Below, in pieces: positions 33,797 through 41,061 of a stretch of DNA of 41,216 bases (positions are counted from its first letter, which is position 1; each line of letters begins with the position of its first letter). The notes below the pieces were generated by a model. The model made no database searches, was not told the DNA's origin, and was given only the letters and a program-made list of their open reading frames with translations. The DNA comes from Marinilabiliaceae bacterium UBA5488. GTDB taxonomy: Bacteria > Bacteroidota > Bacteroidia > Bacteroidales > Marinilabiliaceae. The position numbers were made by a program, and so were the translations under genes. The stretch spans positions 1-41,216 of the forward strand of contig DIPM01000038.1 of NCBI GenBank assembly GCA_002427105.1, written 5' to 3'.

Positions 33797-34759
33797 ATGA
33801 AAAAACCACGTATCATATTTATGGGCACGCCCGAATTTGCCGCCAACAGCTTGAAAGCGTTACACGAATCAGGGGCAAATATCGTGGCTGTAATAACTGC
33901 GCCCGATCGTAAGAGTGGCCGAGGAATGAAGCTTAGCCCATCCGCAGTTAGCGAAACAGCAAGAGAGTTAAATTTGCCTACGCTTAAGCCGGAAAAACTT
34001 AAAAATGAAGATTTCCTAGCTGAATTGAAGGCTCTTAAGCCCGATATTCAAGTAGTCGTTGCCTTCAGAATGCTCCCGGAAGTGGTATGGAATCTCCCCC
34101 GATTGGGAACCTTTAACATACATGCCTCACTCTTGCCGCAGTACAGGGGCGCCGCACCAATAAACTGGGCGCTGATTAACGGCGAAAAACAAAGCGGCGT
34201 TAGCTCCTTCTTCTTAAGCCATGAAATCGATACCGGGAATGTTATTTTCCAAGAGAAGATTGATATTTTACCCGATGATGATGCAGGAACTCTGCATGAT
34301 AAACTCATGCTGCTTGGCGCAGAACTTATGCTTAAAACAGTAAACGCTATAGCTGATGGCACTGCTAAGGCCTATCCTCAATCGGCTCTCGAGGCCGGTG
34401 AAGTACTCAAAACAGCTCCCAAGATATTCAAGGACGACTGCCGTATTGACTGGAATCAGCCATCCCCGTCCATTCATAATAAAATACGAGGCTTAAGCCC
34501 CTACCCTGCCGCCTGGACAGAGATTTCGACACCCGAAACCGAGCCCTTGATGTTAAAGATATTCCGCGCCAAAATTGCAACTGACAGTCAAAACCTGAAG
34601 CCCGGAGAAATATTTAGCGACGGGAAAACTGTTTTAAAAGTAGGCACTGCCGACGGCTTACTGCAAATTGAGGAACTGCAATTGGCCGGCAAAAAACGGA
34701 TGCCGACAAGCGACTTTCTTAGAGGCTACAACTTGCAGCCCGCAACTCAGCTAAGTTGA
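33797..34759 (+). CDS. fmt: Methionyl-tRNA formyltransferase
   Basis: Formylates initiator Met-tRNA with 10-formyl-tetrahydrofolate. The 320-residue protein has the standard layout: a Rossmann-like catalytic domain (IIFMGTPEFAANSLKAL, APDRKSGRGMKLSPSAV, FNIHASLLPQYRGAAPINWALINGE, then HEIDTGNVIFQE) with catalytic Asn, His and Asp residues in these segments. An OB-like C-terminal domain follows (FKDDCRIDWNQPS, IRGLSPYPAAWTE, then LQLAGKKRMPTSDFLRG). It lies 46 bp after the SpoU methyltransferase gene on the same strand, so both RNA-modification genes may be one transcript. Confidence 0.97.
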   Translation: MKKPRIIFMGTPEFAANSLKALHESGANIVAVITAPDRKSGRGMKLSPSAVSETARELNLPTLKPEKLKNEDFLAELKALKPDIQVVVAFRMLPEVVWNLPRLGTFNIHASLLPQYRGAAPINWALINGEKQSGVSSFFLSHEIDTGNVIFQEKIDILPDDDAGTLHDKLMLLGAELMLKTVNAIADGTAKAYPQSALEAGEVLKTAPKIFKDDCRIDWNQPSPSIHNKIRGLSPYPAAWTEISTPETEPLMLKIFRAKIATDSQNLKPGEIFSDGKTVLKVGTADGLLQIEELQLAGKKRMPTSDFLRGYNLQPATQLS

Positions 34760-34809
34760 TTTACTTTGTTCTATTCATGGCAAACCGGGGATAGAGCAGG
34801 ATACACTTT

Positions 34810-34886
34810 TGTCCGGTAAAAGCGATTAGATTTCGAGCGAAGCGAGAAATCTATAAACTAAGTCGTTTTGAAATGATTACCGGACA
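34810..34886. repeat. 77-bp palindromic repeat with perfect 10-bp terminal inverted repeats (copy B)
   Basis: Begins TGTCCGGTAA (34810-34819) and ends TTACCGGACA (34877-34886), a perfect 10-bp inverted repeat. The reverse complement of the interior (CATTTCAAAACGACTTAG, AGATTTCTCGCTTCGCTCGAAAT) closely matches copy A at 21558-21676. The element is flanked by GAGCAGGATACAC (34794-34806) and GAGCAGGATATAC (34892-34904), 12 of 13 identical, as expected of a target-site duplication. Confidence 0.85.
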
Positions 34887-34944
34887 TCAGTGAGCAGGAT
34901 ATACAACAGGAAGCTTTTGTTGAAGGTTTTATCGGCCAATTTTT

Positions 34945-34952
34945 TATATTTG
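34945..34952 (+). promoter_or_regulatory. -7 box (TATATTTG) for the GH73-LysM gene
   Basis: A perfect TAnnTTTG element about 60 bp before the ATG at 35013. The nearest TTTG (34916-34919) is 25 bp away, longer than usual. Confidence 0.45.
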
Positions 34953-35012
34953 TGATGAGAGAGCGAAGAACTACCTTAACTCTCCCTAATAATGCAGATA
35001 AGCTATTTTACC

Positions 35013-35966
35013 ATGCAAAAAAGATTCTTTATAATTACTCTGAACTTAGTTCTGCTAATAATATTGGCATCGCCCGACGCGCAGGCGCAACGCATTACCC
35101 GTCAGCAATATATCGAAAAATATAGCGATTGGGCCATAGAAAATATGAAAGAGACAGGCATTCCGGCATCTATTACCCTGGCGCAGGGCATACTCGAATC
35201 GGCATCCGGAAACAGCAAACTGGCTAAGGAAGATAATAACCATTTTGGAATAAAATGCCATACCGACTGGAAGGGAGAACGCGTATATCACCATGATGAC
35301 GCCCGCAATGAATGTTTCAGAAAATATAAAACTCCTTTCGAATCATTTAAAGATCATGCCGAATTTTTAACCTCGCGCGAGCGCTATGCTTCTTTGTTTG
35401 AACTTGCCACTACCGATTATAAAGGATGGGCTCACGGCCTGCGCAAGGCCGGTTATGCCACTAATCCTCAATATGCTCAACTTCTGATCAGGATTATTGA
35501 AGATGAGGAATTATACCGTTTCGACCGGGATATTAGCGAGAAAGCTAGAAAATCAAATCGCGAACTGCAACGCCAAAGCTCTTCTTCAGATTTAGTTATC
35601 AATCCCTACGACACTCGTGAGGTGAAATATAACAACGGGGTGAAATATATAGAACTGAAAGAAGGTGATACCTTTAAAAGCATTTCTGATATTTTTAGGC
35701 TAAAAGCATGGGAGCTGCCTCATTACAACGATTTGCCCCCGAATGCGTCTCTCGACAAATACAGCATTCTCTACATCGAAGCTAAGCGCAGAAACGCCCA
35801 TCCCGACCACAAAACTCATGTTGTCAAAAACGGCGAAACAATGCACGAAATAAGCCAGCAGTACGGAGTAAGACTTAAGAGGCTTTACTACTTCAATAAC
35901 ATGGAAGAAGGCAGCCAGCCTGAAAACGGCGAGCGCCTGAACCTGCGCAAACGCCTGAAACAGTGA
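35013..35966 (+). CDS. Secreted GH73 glucosaminidase with LysM repeats
   Basis: A 317-residue peptidoglycan hydrolase. The start at ATG 35013 (MQKRFFIITLNLVLLIILASPDAQAQ) gives a clean signal peptide; an ATG at 34992 would add seven residues. The GH73 (FlgJ-type) domain covers ~30-165, with the catalytic Glu in TLAQGILESASGNSKLA, followed by NNHFGIKCH and the LRKAGYATNPQYAQLLIRIIE end. The C-terminal part has a clear LysM (THVVKNGETMHEISQQYGV…LYYFNN) and a weaker one before it (KYIELKEGDTFKSISDIFRL). It should cleave the GlcNAc-MurNAc glycan backbone in the periplasm, with LysM binding the wall. Confidence 0.93.
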   Translation: MQKRFFIITLNLVLLIILASPDAQAQRITRQQYIEKYSDWAIENMKETGIPASITLAQGILESASGNSKLAKEDNNHFGIKCHTDWKGERVYHHDDARNECFRKYKTPFESFKDHAEFLTSRERYASLFELATTDYKGWAHGLRKAGYATNPQYAQLLIRIIEDEELYRFDRDISEKARKSNRELQRQSSSSDLVINPYDTREVKYNNGVKYIELKEGDTFKSISDIFRLKAWELPHYNDLPPNASLDKYSILYIEAKRRNAHPDHKTHVVKNGETMHEISQQYGVRLKRLYYFNNMEEGSQPENGERLNLRKRLKQ

Positions 35967-35969
35967 AAA

Positions 35970-36058
35970 GAAGTTAGGAGTTATGGGTTAGGAGTAATAT
36001 GTTATAGGTTATGAGTTATCATTTATGGGTTATTAATTATGGGTTATTAATTATGGGT
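35970..36058. repeat. AT-rich short-repeat patch (GGTTATTAATTATG-type units)
   Basis: Contains GTTATGGGTTAGGAGT, GTTATAGGTTATGAGTTAT and two tandem GGGTTATTAATTAT units (about 36026-36053). It resembles the patches at 5487-5573 and 6560-6650. Non-coding. Confidence 0.7.
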
Positions 36059-36085
36059 CAATGTGGTTTAGTTAAGAAAACAACA

Positions 36086-36141
36086 CCCCTTTCGGGGCTT
36101 AGCCAGAGGGCTAAGGCTTGCCCCTGCCCGTTTCGGGTTTT
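36086..36141 (+). other. GC-rich multi-hairpin element before cdd
   Basis: Three adjacent potential hairpins in an otherwise AT-rich region. CCCC-TTTC-GGGG is at 36086-36097. A longer stem is GGGGC plus TTAGCC (36094-36104) with GGCTAA (36109-36114) and GCCCC (36120-36124), with a 5-nt bulge; it competes with the first for the GGGG. CCCG-TTT-CGGG (36127-36137) is followed by TTTT. The last could be a weak terminator. It does not match any riboswitch I know. Confidence 0.5.
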
Positions 36142-36167
36142 ACAAAAGAGAAATTCAGTAAAGCATC

Positions 36168-36647
36168 ATGGAAAAGAAAAATATAGAGATAAAACTGTCA
36201 ATGTACAAGCCCGGCGAGGAACTTGGCGAAGAGGTACAGAAAACTATTGACGCGGCAATCGCGGCAGCAGCTAATTCTTACGCCCCCTACTCGGGATTCA
36301 ACGTAGGAGCGGCTGTGCTTCTTGAAAACGGCGAAATAGTCAGCGGTAGTAATCAGGAGAATGCAGCCTACCCTTCCGGGCTGTGTGCAGAACGGGTTGC
36401 GCTATTCTGGGCAGGGGCTCACTATTCTCATCTTGCCATAAAAATAATGGCGGTAGTAGCTTTAAAAGATGGCAAAATAGTGGCCGATGCTGCTGCTCCC
36501 TGCGGCTCATGTCGTCAGGTAATTAATGAATCGGTCGCCCGTCAAAAGATGAGTTTCCCGCTCTATATGGTAGGTGCGAACAGGGTTATAAAAGTTGATG
36601 ATGCCAATGATTTGTTACCACTGTCATTTGGCCCCTCCAGCCTTTAA
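36168..36647 (+). CDS. cdd: Cytidine deaminase
   Basis: A zinc enzyme converting cytidine/deoxycytidine to uridine/deoxyuridine in pyrimidine salvage. The 159-residue protein carries the family motifs: YAPYSGFNVGAAVLLENG, NQENAAYPSGLCAER (zinc-ligand Cys and catalytic Glu in CAE) and PCGSCRQ (two further Cys ligands). The CAE form with three Cys ligands is the homotetrameric type. An N-terminal extension of ~20 residues precedes the core. Its TAA overlaps the TAA of the convergent xseB gene within a shared TTAA. The upstream spacer has a repeat patch and a hairpin element. Confidence 0.95.
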   Translation: MEKKNIEIKLSMYKPGEELGEEVQKTIDAAIAAAANSYAPYSGFNVGAAVLLENGEIVSGSNQENAAYPSGLCAERVALFWAGAHYSHLAIKIMAVVALKDGKIVADAAAPCGSCRQVINESVARQKMSFPLYMVGANRVIKVDDANDLLPLSFGPSSL

Positions 36648-36844
36648 TCTCCAATTTCTTTAAGCACACTTTCAACCTCTTCCTGAGTTTGAAGCAACTT
36701 CTGACGACATATTCGGATAAGATCAGACACGCGTTTTACCTTGGCCGACATATCATCAACATCAAGCTCTTCACGCTCCATCAGACCTAATATCTGTTCT
36801 ATTTCCGCAATAGCCTCCTTGTATGTTACTTTTTCTTTTGCCAT
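36644..36844 (-). CDS. xseB: Exodeoxyribonuclease VII small subunit
   Basis: A 66-residue helical protein that binds XseA several-fold to form exonuclease VII, which degrades single-stranded DNA from both ends. The family signature is clear: TYKEAIAEIEQILGLMEREELDVDDMSAKVKRVSDLIRICRQKL (read in parts). Length is normal. It is the last gene of the xseA-kinase-xseB unit, starting 7 bp after the kinase stop. Its stop codon overlaps the stop of the convergent cdd gene. Confidence 0.93.
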   Translation of the reverse strand: MAKEKVTYKEAIAEIEQILGLMEREELDVDDMSAKVKRVSDLIRICRQKLLQTQEEVESVLKEIGD

Positions 36845-36851
36845 AAAATAC

Positions 36852-37685
36852 TTACTTTTTATTTATTTCGGCGGCGGGGACCGTGAAACGTACCGTAGTG
36901 CCCAATCCGACCTCGCTTTCAACAAATATTTGACCTCTGTTAATTTCAACAAACTCCTTGCATAAAATCAGGCCCAGACCTGTGCCCTGCTCATTAAAAG
37001 TCCCGACAGTAGTATGCTTCTCATCAATTTTAAAAATGCTCTCCAGTATCTCTCTCTCCATTCCAACCCCGCGATCGTTGATCATCACTTCAATCATACC
37101 CTCACTCCTCCTGTGAGCACTTACATAAATAGTGCTTCCAAGCTTAGAAAATTTAATAGCGTTAGCGATTAAATTGCGTAACACCGTAGAGTAAATATTA
37201 GCATCAGCATAGGCTTCAAGGCCACTATCCATCTTAAGGGCAATCACTATATCCTTCTCCTGAACACTTATCCTCTGCAAATTAACAACATTGGAACTAA
37301 GGATATTGATATCAATCTTCTCAGGATTATAGGCTATCTTGCCCGACTGTGCGCGCGACCATTGCAAGAGGTCGTCAACCAAAGTATAAAGCCTTTTGGA
37401 AGAGTTAAATATCTGCCTGCTATGATACTGAACCTGCTCGCTATTCAAATTTTCAGCCTGAAGCATAAGCATCTCCGACAGTCCCATCAACGAGTTAAAG
37501 GGACTTTTCAAGTCGTGAGCAACAATGGAAAAAAACTTATCCTTCGAGTCATTTGACTTTTTTGCTTCATCCAAAGCTTTCAGGCAAGCGTGCAAACGCG
37601 CCTTCACTTTCCTGTTTCGAATTATTAGAAAAACACAAGCTCCCGACACAAGCAATATTACAATCACCGGTAAAATAATGCCCAT
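36852..37685 (-). CDS. Membrane-anchored sensor histidine kinase
   Basis: A 277-residue kinase with one N-terminal membrane helix (IILPVIVILLVSGACVFLII), a short coiled linker (~25-48) and a transmitter core. It has no periplasmic sensor domain. HisKA has the phospho-acceptor in FFSIVAHDLKSPFNSL (His ~57). The HATPase domain shows the N box (LRNLIANAIKFS), G1 (INDRGVGM) and G2 (GTGLGLILCKEFV), so the core looks functional. No response regulator is adjacent. It lies between xseA (62 bp upstream) and xseB (7 bp downstream), the closest spacing being to xseB, so it is probably co-transcribed with exonuclease VII genes. The signal and partner are unknown. Confidence 0.93.
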   Translation of the reverse strand: MGIILPVIVILLVSGACVFLIIRNRKVKARLHACLKALDEAKKSNDSKDKFFSIVAHDLKSPFNSLMGLSEMLMLQAENLNSEQVQYHSRQIFNSSKRLYTLVDDLLQWSRAQSGKIAYNPEKIDINILSSNVVNLQRISVQEKDIVIALKMDSGLEAYADANIYSTVLRNLIANAIKFSKLGSTIYVSAHRRSEGMIEVMINDRGVGMEREILESIFKIDEKHTTVGTFNEQGTGLGLILCKEFVEINRGQIFVESEVGLGTTVRFTVPAAEINKK

Positions 37686-37747
37686 AAATAGAGTCTAATA
37701 TTTAGCTACTTACAAAGGTAAATTTATAACTATTCCTTCAATTTATA

Positions 37748-39142
37748 TCACTCATTCACCGGAAATTGCCCCGATGATTTGACCTCGCTGATAAGCTTAC
37801 CGTCTCTAAACTCAGTCTCAAGTACATCGCCACTCTTCAGACCGCCGATGGTCTTAATTGCCAGTCCGCCAACCCTGGTAATTGAAAATCCCCTCTTTAA
37901 GACCTCTACCGGATCATTGAGTTTGTTGTTTCTTTCTAATAAATCAAGCTTCAGGGCAGCATGTTTGAGCATTGCAGTGGCTGCGCTTTGAAGTTTGTCA
38001 GAACTTCGTTGCAGCCTTTGAGCTTCAGACTCAGTCTTACGCGCAAAAAGCTGCCTGCTACGCCAGGATTGCTGCTTTAAAAGATGCCCCTGCTTCTGAA
38101 GGTATAAATTTAAAAAACCGGGAAGCCTGGTGGCTAGATTTATCAAATAGTGGCGACTTCCTGTCAGAAGCTTGTTGGAAACGCTATGCAACTGATAGGA
38201 ATACCTCTCAACTTTGCCCTGATGAACGGTTAGACGGGCGCGCGCTATTTGAGTCAAAGACCTGCCATAGCTTCCCAATTGCTCTAAAACACGTGCCGCT
38301 CCCGATATAATAAATTCCGCCACGGCAGTGGGAGTTTTGGCTGAAGTGTGAGCAACCATATCAACAACTGAATTATCCCGCTCGTGACCTATGCCGCAAA
38401 TAACCGGCAAAGTAAACTGCGCCACATTATAAGCCAGCCAATAATCGTCAAAACACAATAAATCAAGGGAAGCGCCTCCTCCCCGGATAATCGCCACGAT
38501 ATCAAACAAATCACTATGAGCATGAATCCTTTCCAGAGCCTTAACTATGGATTCAGGAGCTTTGTCGCCCTGCATTATCGCCGGGAAGAGTTTATAGTAA
38601 AACTTTATCCCGTAGCTGTTAGAAAGCAGCTGATCAACAAAATCGCCATAGCCAGCGGCTGTGGGCGATGATATGATGGCTATTTTTTGAGGAACTATGG
38701 GCAGGGGCAGCTCTTTATTCATATTCAGAACGCCTTCTTCCTTCAATCTTCTTATCACCTCCAGACGCCGCTGCTCCAAATCGCCCAGAGTATAAGCGGG
38801 ATCTATGTCCTTGATATTAAAACTTAAACCATAAAGCTCCTGAAATTCAACGCTGCCCTGTACCAGCACTTTTATACCATTCGAAAGGGGACGCTTGGCC
38901 ACCGACTCAAAATAAGCCTTCAGTGTGCGATAAGTATAACTCCAAATAGTAGCTCTTACGCGCGCCACAACCTGGTTACTGTTCTCATCTTTCTCAACCA
39001 AATCTAAATAACAATGTCCGTTGCCATGCTCCCGCAATTCAGCAATTTCAGCCCTCACCCACAAAGACCCCGGGAAGGATTCATTTAAGGCGTTCTTTAT
39101 CCTCTTGTTAAGTTCAAATAGCGAAATTGTCTGTACTGCCAT
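37748..39142 (-). CDS. xseA: Exodeoxyribonuclease VII large subunit
   Basis: The 464-residue catalytic subunit of exonuclease VII. An OB-fold nucleic-acid-binding domain is at the N terminus (LWVRAEIAELREHGNGHCYLDLVEKD; ~20-110). The catalytic domain follows (KIAIISSPTAAGYGDFVDQL, VAIIRGGGASLDLLCFDDYWLA, LPVICGIGHERDNSVVDMVAHTSAKTPTAVAEFI; ~145-300), including the conserved GGG, GHE/D and AHTSAKTPTA segments. A long coiled-coil (~300-400) binds XseB, and a short C-terminal domain completes it. Length is standard. The partner xseB follows after an intervening histidine kinase gene, and the YwqK-type gene lies 26 bp upstream. Confidence 0.96.
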   Translation of the reverse strand: MAVQTISLFELNKRIKNALNESFPGSLWVRAEIAELREHGNGHCYLDLVEKDENSNQVVARVRATIWSYTYRTLKAYFESVAKRPLSNGIKVLVQGSVEFQELYGLSFNIKDIDPAYTLGDLEQRRLEVIRRLKEEGVLNMNKELPLPIVPQKIAIISSPTAAGYGDFVDQLLSNSYGIKFYYKLFPAIMQGDKAPESIVKALERIHAHSDLFDIVAIIRGGGASLDLLCFDDYWLAYNVAQFTLPVICGIGHERDNSVVDMVAHTSAKTPTAVAEFIISGAARVLEQLGSYGRSLTQIARARLTVHQGKVERYSYQLHSVSNKLLTGSRHYLINLATRLPGFLNLYLQKQGHLLKQQSWRSRQLFARKTESEAQRLQRSSDKLQSAATAMLKHAALKLDLLERNNKLNDPVEVLKRGFSITRVGGLAIKTIGGLKSGDVLETEFRDGKLISEVKSSGQFPVNE

Positions 39143-39168
39143 TACTGCTCACTCTTTAAAAGTCCGGA

Positions 39169-39993
39169 CTATAGCCCCATCATATATGAATCCGGGTCGT
39201 TGCGATAATCTTCAGGATCTTTTATTTTACCCCTGTTCTTCTCAAACTCGCGAAAACGCTCGTCCTCACGACGTTCTAACAACTCTTGCTCGTCGGCAAC
39301 TCCATTCTTATAGTTCAAACGATATTCCTCTTTTCCAAAGGAGTCAAGAAAAAACCAGGGGCCATCCATCTTGCCCTTATTGTACCTGCCAAATACTTCC
39401 TGGTGGCCATTCTCATAATAAACCGTATAGGCTCCGTGAAGCTCACCATCCTCATAAGAGGCTGTCAGACGTTTAGACCCCGAAGGATACCAGATGATTT
39501 CCGCCCCGTGAAGAACGCCTGCCCGCCACATCCTTAAAGAGGCAGGGCGCCCGCTCTGGTAATATGAGCGCGACTCACCATCTTTAAGATTGTTCTTATA
39601 ATTCTCTTTCGTAAGCAAATCACCCTTACTATTATAAAACCGCCACTCGCCGGTTTTGTCGCTACCGATATAGCAACCTTCAGCAACCTTCAGGCCATTT
39701 TCATCAAAGAGCTCACCCTTGCCGTTGACACCCTCTGCATCATATACAACCCACGCCATTAGCTTGCCTCCGGGGTGATAACGCAGCATTTCGCCAACTG
39801 GTTTGCCATCCAAAAAGGTGGCACGATACATCAGCGTACCATCAGGATACGTTTTCTCCCAAGGCCCTTGCCGCAGTCCGTTCTCATCGCTCCGGTTAAT
39901 AGCGCCTGACGAAGTAAAATCATCCTGTGCAACAACTCCTCCGGCAGCAATAATAAACAGCCCCAACAAAACGGCATATACTCTAACTTTCAT
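39169..39993 (-). CDS. Exported MORN-repeat (YwqK-type) protein
   Basis: A 274-residue protein with a signal peptide (VYAVLLGLFIIAAGGVVAQ). The body is a series of MORN-like beta-hairpin repeats of ~22-25 residues with the G-x-W/Y-x-x-Y/F-x-x-G pattern: RQGPWEKTYPDGTL, KTGEWRFYNSKGDL, HGAEIIWYPSGSK, HGAYTVYYENGHQ, MDGPWFFLDSFGK. The C-terminal ~45 residues are charged and probably disordered. Databases often label this repeat family as a YwqK-type antitoxin, but no toxin partner is nearby and the signal peptide argues for an envelope role. It may lead the xseA-kinase-xseB unit (26 bp gap). Function unknown. Confidence 0.85.
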   Translation of the reverse strand: MKVRVYAVLLGLFIIAAGGVVAQDDFTSSGAINRSDENGLRQGPWEKTYPDGTLMYRATFLDGKPVGEMLRYHPGGKLMAWVVYDAEGVNGKGELFDENGLKVAEGCYIGSDKTGEWRFYNSKGDLLTKENYKNNLKDGESRSYYQSGRPASLRMWRAGVLHGAEIIWYPSGSKRLTASYEDGELHGAYTVYYENGHQEVFGRYNKGKMDGPWFFLDSFGKEEYRLNYKNGVADEQELLERREDERFREFEKNRGKIKDPEDYRNDPDSYMMGL

Positions 39994-40139
39994 TCTTTAA
40001 CAGTTTAATTGTGTTCCCAACATTAAAACCAATAAAAGTACAAAATATTATCAATCTTAGAGAAATTTCAACGATTTGGCTTTAAAAAAGCAGAGATTCA
40101 GGCTCTATCCAAAAAAGTAACACTGAACAAGAATGCGGT

Positions 40140-40186
40140 GCATCGAGCGGAGTCGAGATGCGATGTATCGAGCGAAGTCGAAATGC
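40140..40186. repeat. Two 22-bp tandem copies of a palindromic motif (GCATCGAGCGRAGTCGARATGC)
   Basis: Copies at 40140-40161 and 40165-40186 agree at 19 of 22 positions with a 25-bp period. A related fragment, GAGCTTGTCGAAACATCG, follows at 40188-40205. This lies in the 264-bp spacer between the MORN protein gene and higA, downstream of both or between them depending on strand, and is non-coding. Confidence 0.75.
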
Positions 40187-40257
40187 TGAGCTTGTCGAAA
40201 CATCGCCGGGTTGTGGCGACAGCTGATATTCCTATATATTGTATGTGGTTTTTATTT

Positions 40258-40563
40258 CTATAGTTTAATTGAAAGCTGCAATTGTCCATCTAATCCAAGC
40301 TTAACAATTTTCTGAAGTGTTGAAATGCGAACCTCCTTAACATTATTCTCGATCTTTGATATATACGACTTTGTAGTTCCGACTTTTTCAGCAAGTTCCT
40401 CTTGGGTTAAGCCCTTTTCGATACGAGCCTTGTGTATTAATGCTCCGATCTTGAAATTTTCATAGCCGGCTTCAAGTTCATCACGTTTTGCAGTCCCGCG
40501 CTTTCCGTAATGTCTATCCTTAAAATCCTCGAGCGTTATTACATTATTCTTTTTCATTTTCAT
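40258..40563 (-). CDS. higA: HigA-type antitoxin (XRE helix-turn-helix)
   Basis: A 101-residue antitoxin and probable autorepressor. An N-terminal extension (~35 residues) that likely embraces the toxin precedes a Cro/CI-type helix-turn-helix: LIHKARIEKGLTQEELAEKVGTTKSYISKIENN (~45-77), then RISTLQKIVKLGLDGQLQLSI. It overlaps the upstream toxin gene by 20 bp, so the two are translationally coupled. The toxin-first order is the HigBA arrangement. The presumed operator is the palindrome at 40913-40930. Confidence 0.93.
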   Translation of the reverse strand: MKMKKNNVITLEDFKDRHYGKRGTAKRDELEAGYENFKIGALIHKARIEKGLTQEELAEKVGTTKSYISKIENNVKEVRISTLQKIVKLGLDGQLQLSIKL

Positions 40564-40894
40564 ACTCTCCTTTAATCATTAGTGCCATTTCTATCTCCTG
40601 CTTTGGCGTCTTTTGCGATTTCTTTTGAAATCCATTTGCAATTACTACCAATTGTCCCTGATCAAAAAAGCAAAATATCCTATATATATCACTACCCATC
40701 TGAACTCTTATCTCATACAGCCCATCTGTACTCTCAATATGTTTAAGATATAATTCCGGAACTCTTTGAAGATTCTCGACCAATTCAAAAGTCCAGATGA
40801 TTTTATCCTTCACCTTTTGGCGCTGCCTGACAAAGAACTCTTCAAAGTAATCCTTGTAAAATATGATGGTTCTATACTTACTTTTGTCATTCAC
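40544..40894 (-). CDS. higB: HigB-type RelE/ParE-superfamily toxin
   Basis: A 116-residue toxin of the Gp49/HigB family, predicted to cleave mRNA at the ribosome. Family traits are visible: the YRTIIFYKDYFEEFF start, KVKDKIIWTFELVE helix, VPELYLKHIESTDGLYEIRVQMGSDIYRIFCFFDQGQLVVIANGFQKKSQKTPKQEI, including the conserved Arg in YRIF and the Lys-rich end. The frame begins with GTG at 40894; no in-frame ATG lies before residue ~105, and the family's N terminus is covered, so GTG is accepted. The -7 box ends 4 bp upstream, so the transcript may begin at this codon. The gene is complete and overlaps higA. Confidence 0.93.
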   Translation of the reverse strand: MNDKSKYRTIIFYKDYFEEFFVRQRQKVKDKIIWTFELVENLQRVPELYLKHIESTDGLYEIRVQMGSDIYRIFCFFDQGQLVVIANGFQKKSQKTPKQEIEMALMIKGEYENEKE

Positions 40895-40898
40895 GATG

Positions 40899-40929
40899 CA
40901 AATATAATGAATGTTGCCCTAAAGTGCAA
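40899..40929 (-). promoter_or_regulatory. higBA promoter (TTG-N20-TATATTTG)
   Basis: On the minus strand a TTG (40927-40929) and a perfect TAnnTTTG box (TATATTTG, 40899-40906) are 20 bp apart. The expected start point, about 5 nt after the box, coincides with the GTG start codon of higB at 40894. Confidence 0.8.
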
Positions 40930-40930
40930 C
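40913..40930. promoter_or_regulatory. Probable HigA operator (GTTGCcCTAAAGtGCAAC)
   Basis: An 18-bp palindrome with a single mismatched pair (lower case), covering the -33 element and most of the spacer of the higBA promoter. Its position is that expected for autorepression by HigA or the HigBA complex. Binding is inferred from position and symmetry only. Confidence 0.65.
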
Positions 40931-40950
40931 TTGTTTAAATGAAAAGCGCT

Positions 40951-41012
40951 GGGTGGATAATCCTGAGCAAGCTGACACCTACATCCGGATGGGGGGTCAA
41001 TATCACCGGAAT
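40951..41012 (+). mobile_element. Remnant of an IS21-family-like end (multiple terminal repeats)
   Basis: Three imperfect ~20-bp units in a row: GGTGGATAATCCTGAGCAA, CTGACACCTACATCCGGAT and GGGGTCAATATCACCGGAAT. The GTCA…CCGGA spacing and repetition resemble the multiple end repeats of Bacteroidetes IS21-family elements as I remember them. No istA/istB coding sequence is in view, so either the element continues outside or this is a relic. Confidence 0.35.
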
Positions 41013-41061
41013 ACCCAGCCCTGAAATAGGGTCTGCTTAAAAACTGTTTATCATCTATTAA

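Noticed and set aside
36068..36167. Riboswitch (for example preQ1) upstream of cdd
   Set aside because: Hairpins are visible but the conserved loop bases of known riboswitch classes are not, and cdd is not a typical target.
39169..39993. YwqK-type antitoxin of a toxin-antitoxin pair
   Set aside because: The protein is exported, consists of MORN repeats and has no small toxin gene next to it.
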